From: Bifidobacterium breve
GTDB lineage: Bacteria > Actinomycetota > Acidimicrobiia > Acidimicrobiales > Acidimicrobilacustridaceae
Assembly (NCBI GenBank): GCA_945862505.1
Contig: CAMAYJ010000023.1
Location: 1-34,681 of the forward strand
Direction of reading: 5' to 3'
Length of the DNA: 34,681 bases
Shown one piece after another: positions 33,477 to 34,681 of the stretch. Position 1 is the first letter of the stretch, and each line of letters opens with the position of its first letter. The notes under the pieces are model-generated. The model searched no databases. It saw only the letters and a program-made list of their open reading frames with translations, and was not told the origin of the DNA. The position numbers were made by a program, and so were the translations under genes.

Positions 33477-34681
33477 GTGCAAAGGCCTGATCAGGATCCC
33501 AAAAGCCATATCGCCGATTTGGCAGGCTTCATCGAGGGGTCACCCTCGCCTTTTCACGCCGCAGCAATGGCATCAGAACGCCTTGAACGGATTGGATTCA
33601 TCGAAATTGAGGAATCCACTACCTGGCCGCCTCAGCCCGGCAGATACTTCCTTCGTCGTGGCGGAGCCCTCGTGGCATGGTCAACTGCCGACGGGGCACA
33701 CCCACACGCCGGATTCCGAATCATCGGCGCCCATACCGACTCGCCAAATCTCCGACTACGGCCTCGCCCCGATCACCGTTCAGCGGGGATGGCTCAACTT
33801 GGAGTTGAAATCTACGGCGGTGTTCTTCTCAATTCTTGGCTCGACCGCGACTTGGGTCTCTCGGGTCGCGTAATTCTCATCGGCGATGGCGGCCAAACCG
33901 AGACCCGACTCCTCCACGTCAATGAACCGCTGCTACGGGTTCCTCAGTTGGCCATCCACCTTGACCGATCAGTCACGACCGACGGTCTTCGGCTCGATCC
34001 GCAGCGTCATCTGCAACCGGTGTGGAGTTCCGCCCAAGGCGAATTCCCCATCTTCCGCGAATGGCTTGCCCATCAACTCGAGGTCTCAACCTCAGCGATC
34101 GGCGCTTGGGATCTCATGGCTCATGACCTGACCCCACCCACCCGACTCGGAGTGGACGGTTCGATGTTCGCCTCCGGACGGCTCGACAACTTGCTCTCCT
34201 GTCACGCCGGTCTTGTCGCTCTCGTAAATAGTTGCACCGATGGCTTCGCATCCGTGCCGGTCCTGTGCCTCTTCGATCACGAAGAAGTTGGCAGTGAAAC
34301 GGCGAGTGGCGCTGCCGGACAATTACTCCCGGCGACTTTAGAAAGAATCTGCCTCTCATCGGGCCTGACCCGAGATGAATGGTTCGCATCCCTCGCTGCG
34401 TCGATCTGCGTCTCTGCAGATGGAGCCCACGCGACACACCCGAACTGGCCCGAGCGCCATGAACCAGACCATCTAGTGCTACTTGATGGTGGACCTGTCG
34501 TGAAATGGAACGCCAACGCTCGTTATGGCACTGACGCCCCAGGGGCAGCGCACATCCTTGCGCTCGCCGAGCAACTTGAGATGCCGATGCAAACCTTTGT
34601 CTCCCGCAATGACTTTCCGTGTGGATCAACAATCGGTCCCATTACCGCAGCGCAACTAGGAATCACGACGATTGATATCGG
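33477..34681 (+). CDS. M18 family aminopeptidase, 5' part (runs off the window)
   Basis: The frame starting with GTG at 33477 is open to the last base, giving about 401 residues of an enzyme usually near 430. It matches the M18 (aspartyl aminopeptidase) family: FIEGSPSPFHA near the N-terminus, the zinc-binding AHTDSPNLRLRP (H86, D88), YGGVLLNSWLDRDLGLSGRV, VDGSMFASGRLDNLLS (D237), FDHEEVGSETASGA (E269, E270), SADGAHATHPNWPERH, and VVKWNANARYGTD. The last residues, GSTIGPITAAQLGITTIDIG, are close to the C-terminal His ligand, so only about 30 residues are missing. A weak AGGG precedes the GTG by 8 bases; no better start exists because the next ATG would cut the conserved N-terminus. It removes N-terminal residues from peptides in the cytoplasm and could act on peptides brought in by the importer. 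Confidence 0.94.
   Translation, partial: MQRPDQDPKSHIADLAGFIEGSPSPFHAAAMASERLERIGFIEIEESTTWPPQPGRYFLRRGGALVAWSTADGAHPHAGFRIIGAHTDSPNLRLRPRPDHRSAGMAQLGVEIYGGVLLNSWLDRDLGLSGRVILIGDGGQTETRLLHVNEPLLRVPQLAIHLDRSVTTDGLRLDPQRHLQPVWSSAQGEFPIFREWLAHQLEVSTSAIGAWDLMAHDLTPPTRLGVDGSMFASGRLDNLLSCHAGLVALVNSCTDGFASVPVLCLFDHEEVGSETASGAAGQLLPATLERICLSSGLTRDEWFASLAASICVSADGAHATHPNWPERHEPDHLVLLDGGPVVKWNANARYGTDAPGAAHILALAEQLEMPMQTFVSRNDFPCGSTIGPITAAQLGITTIDI

Noticed and set aside
1-34681. Possible mobile elements, CRISPR arrays, tRNA or rRNA genes.
   Set aside because: I found no transposase or integrase sequence, no regular repeat-spacer pattern, and no cloverleaf-like or rRNA-like stretch. Intergenic gaps are almost all too short to hold them.

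Overview
The window looks like core chromosome of a free-living high-GC Gram-positive bacterium, most likely an actinobacterium of the class Acidimicrobiia. The lineage is inferred from a fused two-domain FO synthase (FbiC, coenzyme F420), an N-terminal Trp-rich tag of the form GPGWWQASDGKWYPPE on a membrane protein, a DUF3151 protein, actinobacterial-type transketolase/transaldolase, and frequent GTG/TTG starts with 1-4 base gene overlaps. Base composition looks moderate (judged by eye, not counted). I see no IS element, phage gene, CRISPR array, tRNA or rRNA.

Layout. (1) 1-5423, + strand: 3' part of transketolase, transaldolase and 6-phosphogluconolactonase (pentose phosphate pathway), then fbiC. 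The zwf and opcA genes that usually sit between tal and pgl are not here. (2) 5425-6470: two divergent conserved proteins, one helical and small, one Cys-rich. (3) 6486-13546, - strand: SirB1-like protein, pyruvate kinase, DUF3151 protein, MobA, rhodanese, RNase D, a 64-residue Cys-containing protein and the GTPase TypA/BipA, tightly packed from DUF3151 to RNase D. (4) 13643-14401, +: glycerophosphodiester phosphodiesterase. (5) 14402-18648: a 228-bp regulatory region with a sigma70-like promoter and a perfect CRP-type palindrome, then a four-gene Dpp/Opp-type peptide ABC importer without a substrate-binding protein gene. (6) 18655-19797: a base-excision glycosylase (-) diverging from a cyclophilin (+). 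(7) 19815-26296: an envelope-glycan type locus with two polytopic GT-C enzymes and a zinc-ribbon protein (-) diverging from an FAD oxidoreductase, a GT4 glycosyltransferase and an alpha/beta hydrolase (+). (8) 26453-27166: the Trp-tagged membrane protein, followed by a strong bidirectional terminator. (9) 27237-33275, -: glutamate synthase gltB-gltD, in which gltD has a TTG start and a Shine-Dalgarno sequence overlapping the gltB stop. (10) 33477-end, +: an M18 aminopeptidase gene running off the window.

No gap between genes exceeds about 230 bases. Most genes are housekeeping. The points worth a second look are the CRP-like site on the peptide importer, the pgl-fbiC adjacency without zwf/opcA, the glycan locus, the Cys-rich and zinc-ribbon small proteins, and the Trp-tagged membrane protein. 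I did not find convincing evidence of an undescribed multi-gene system.
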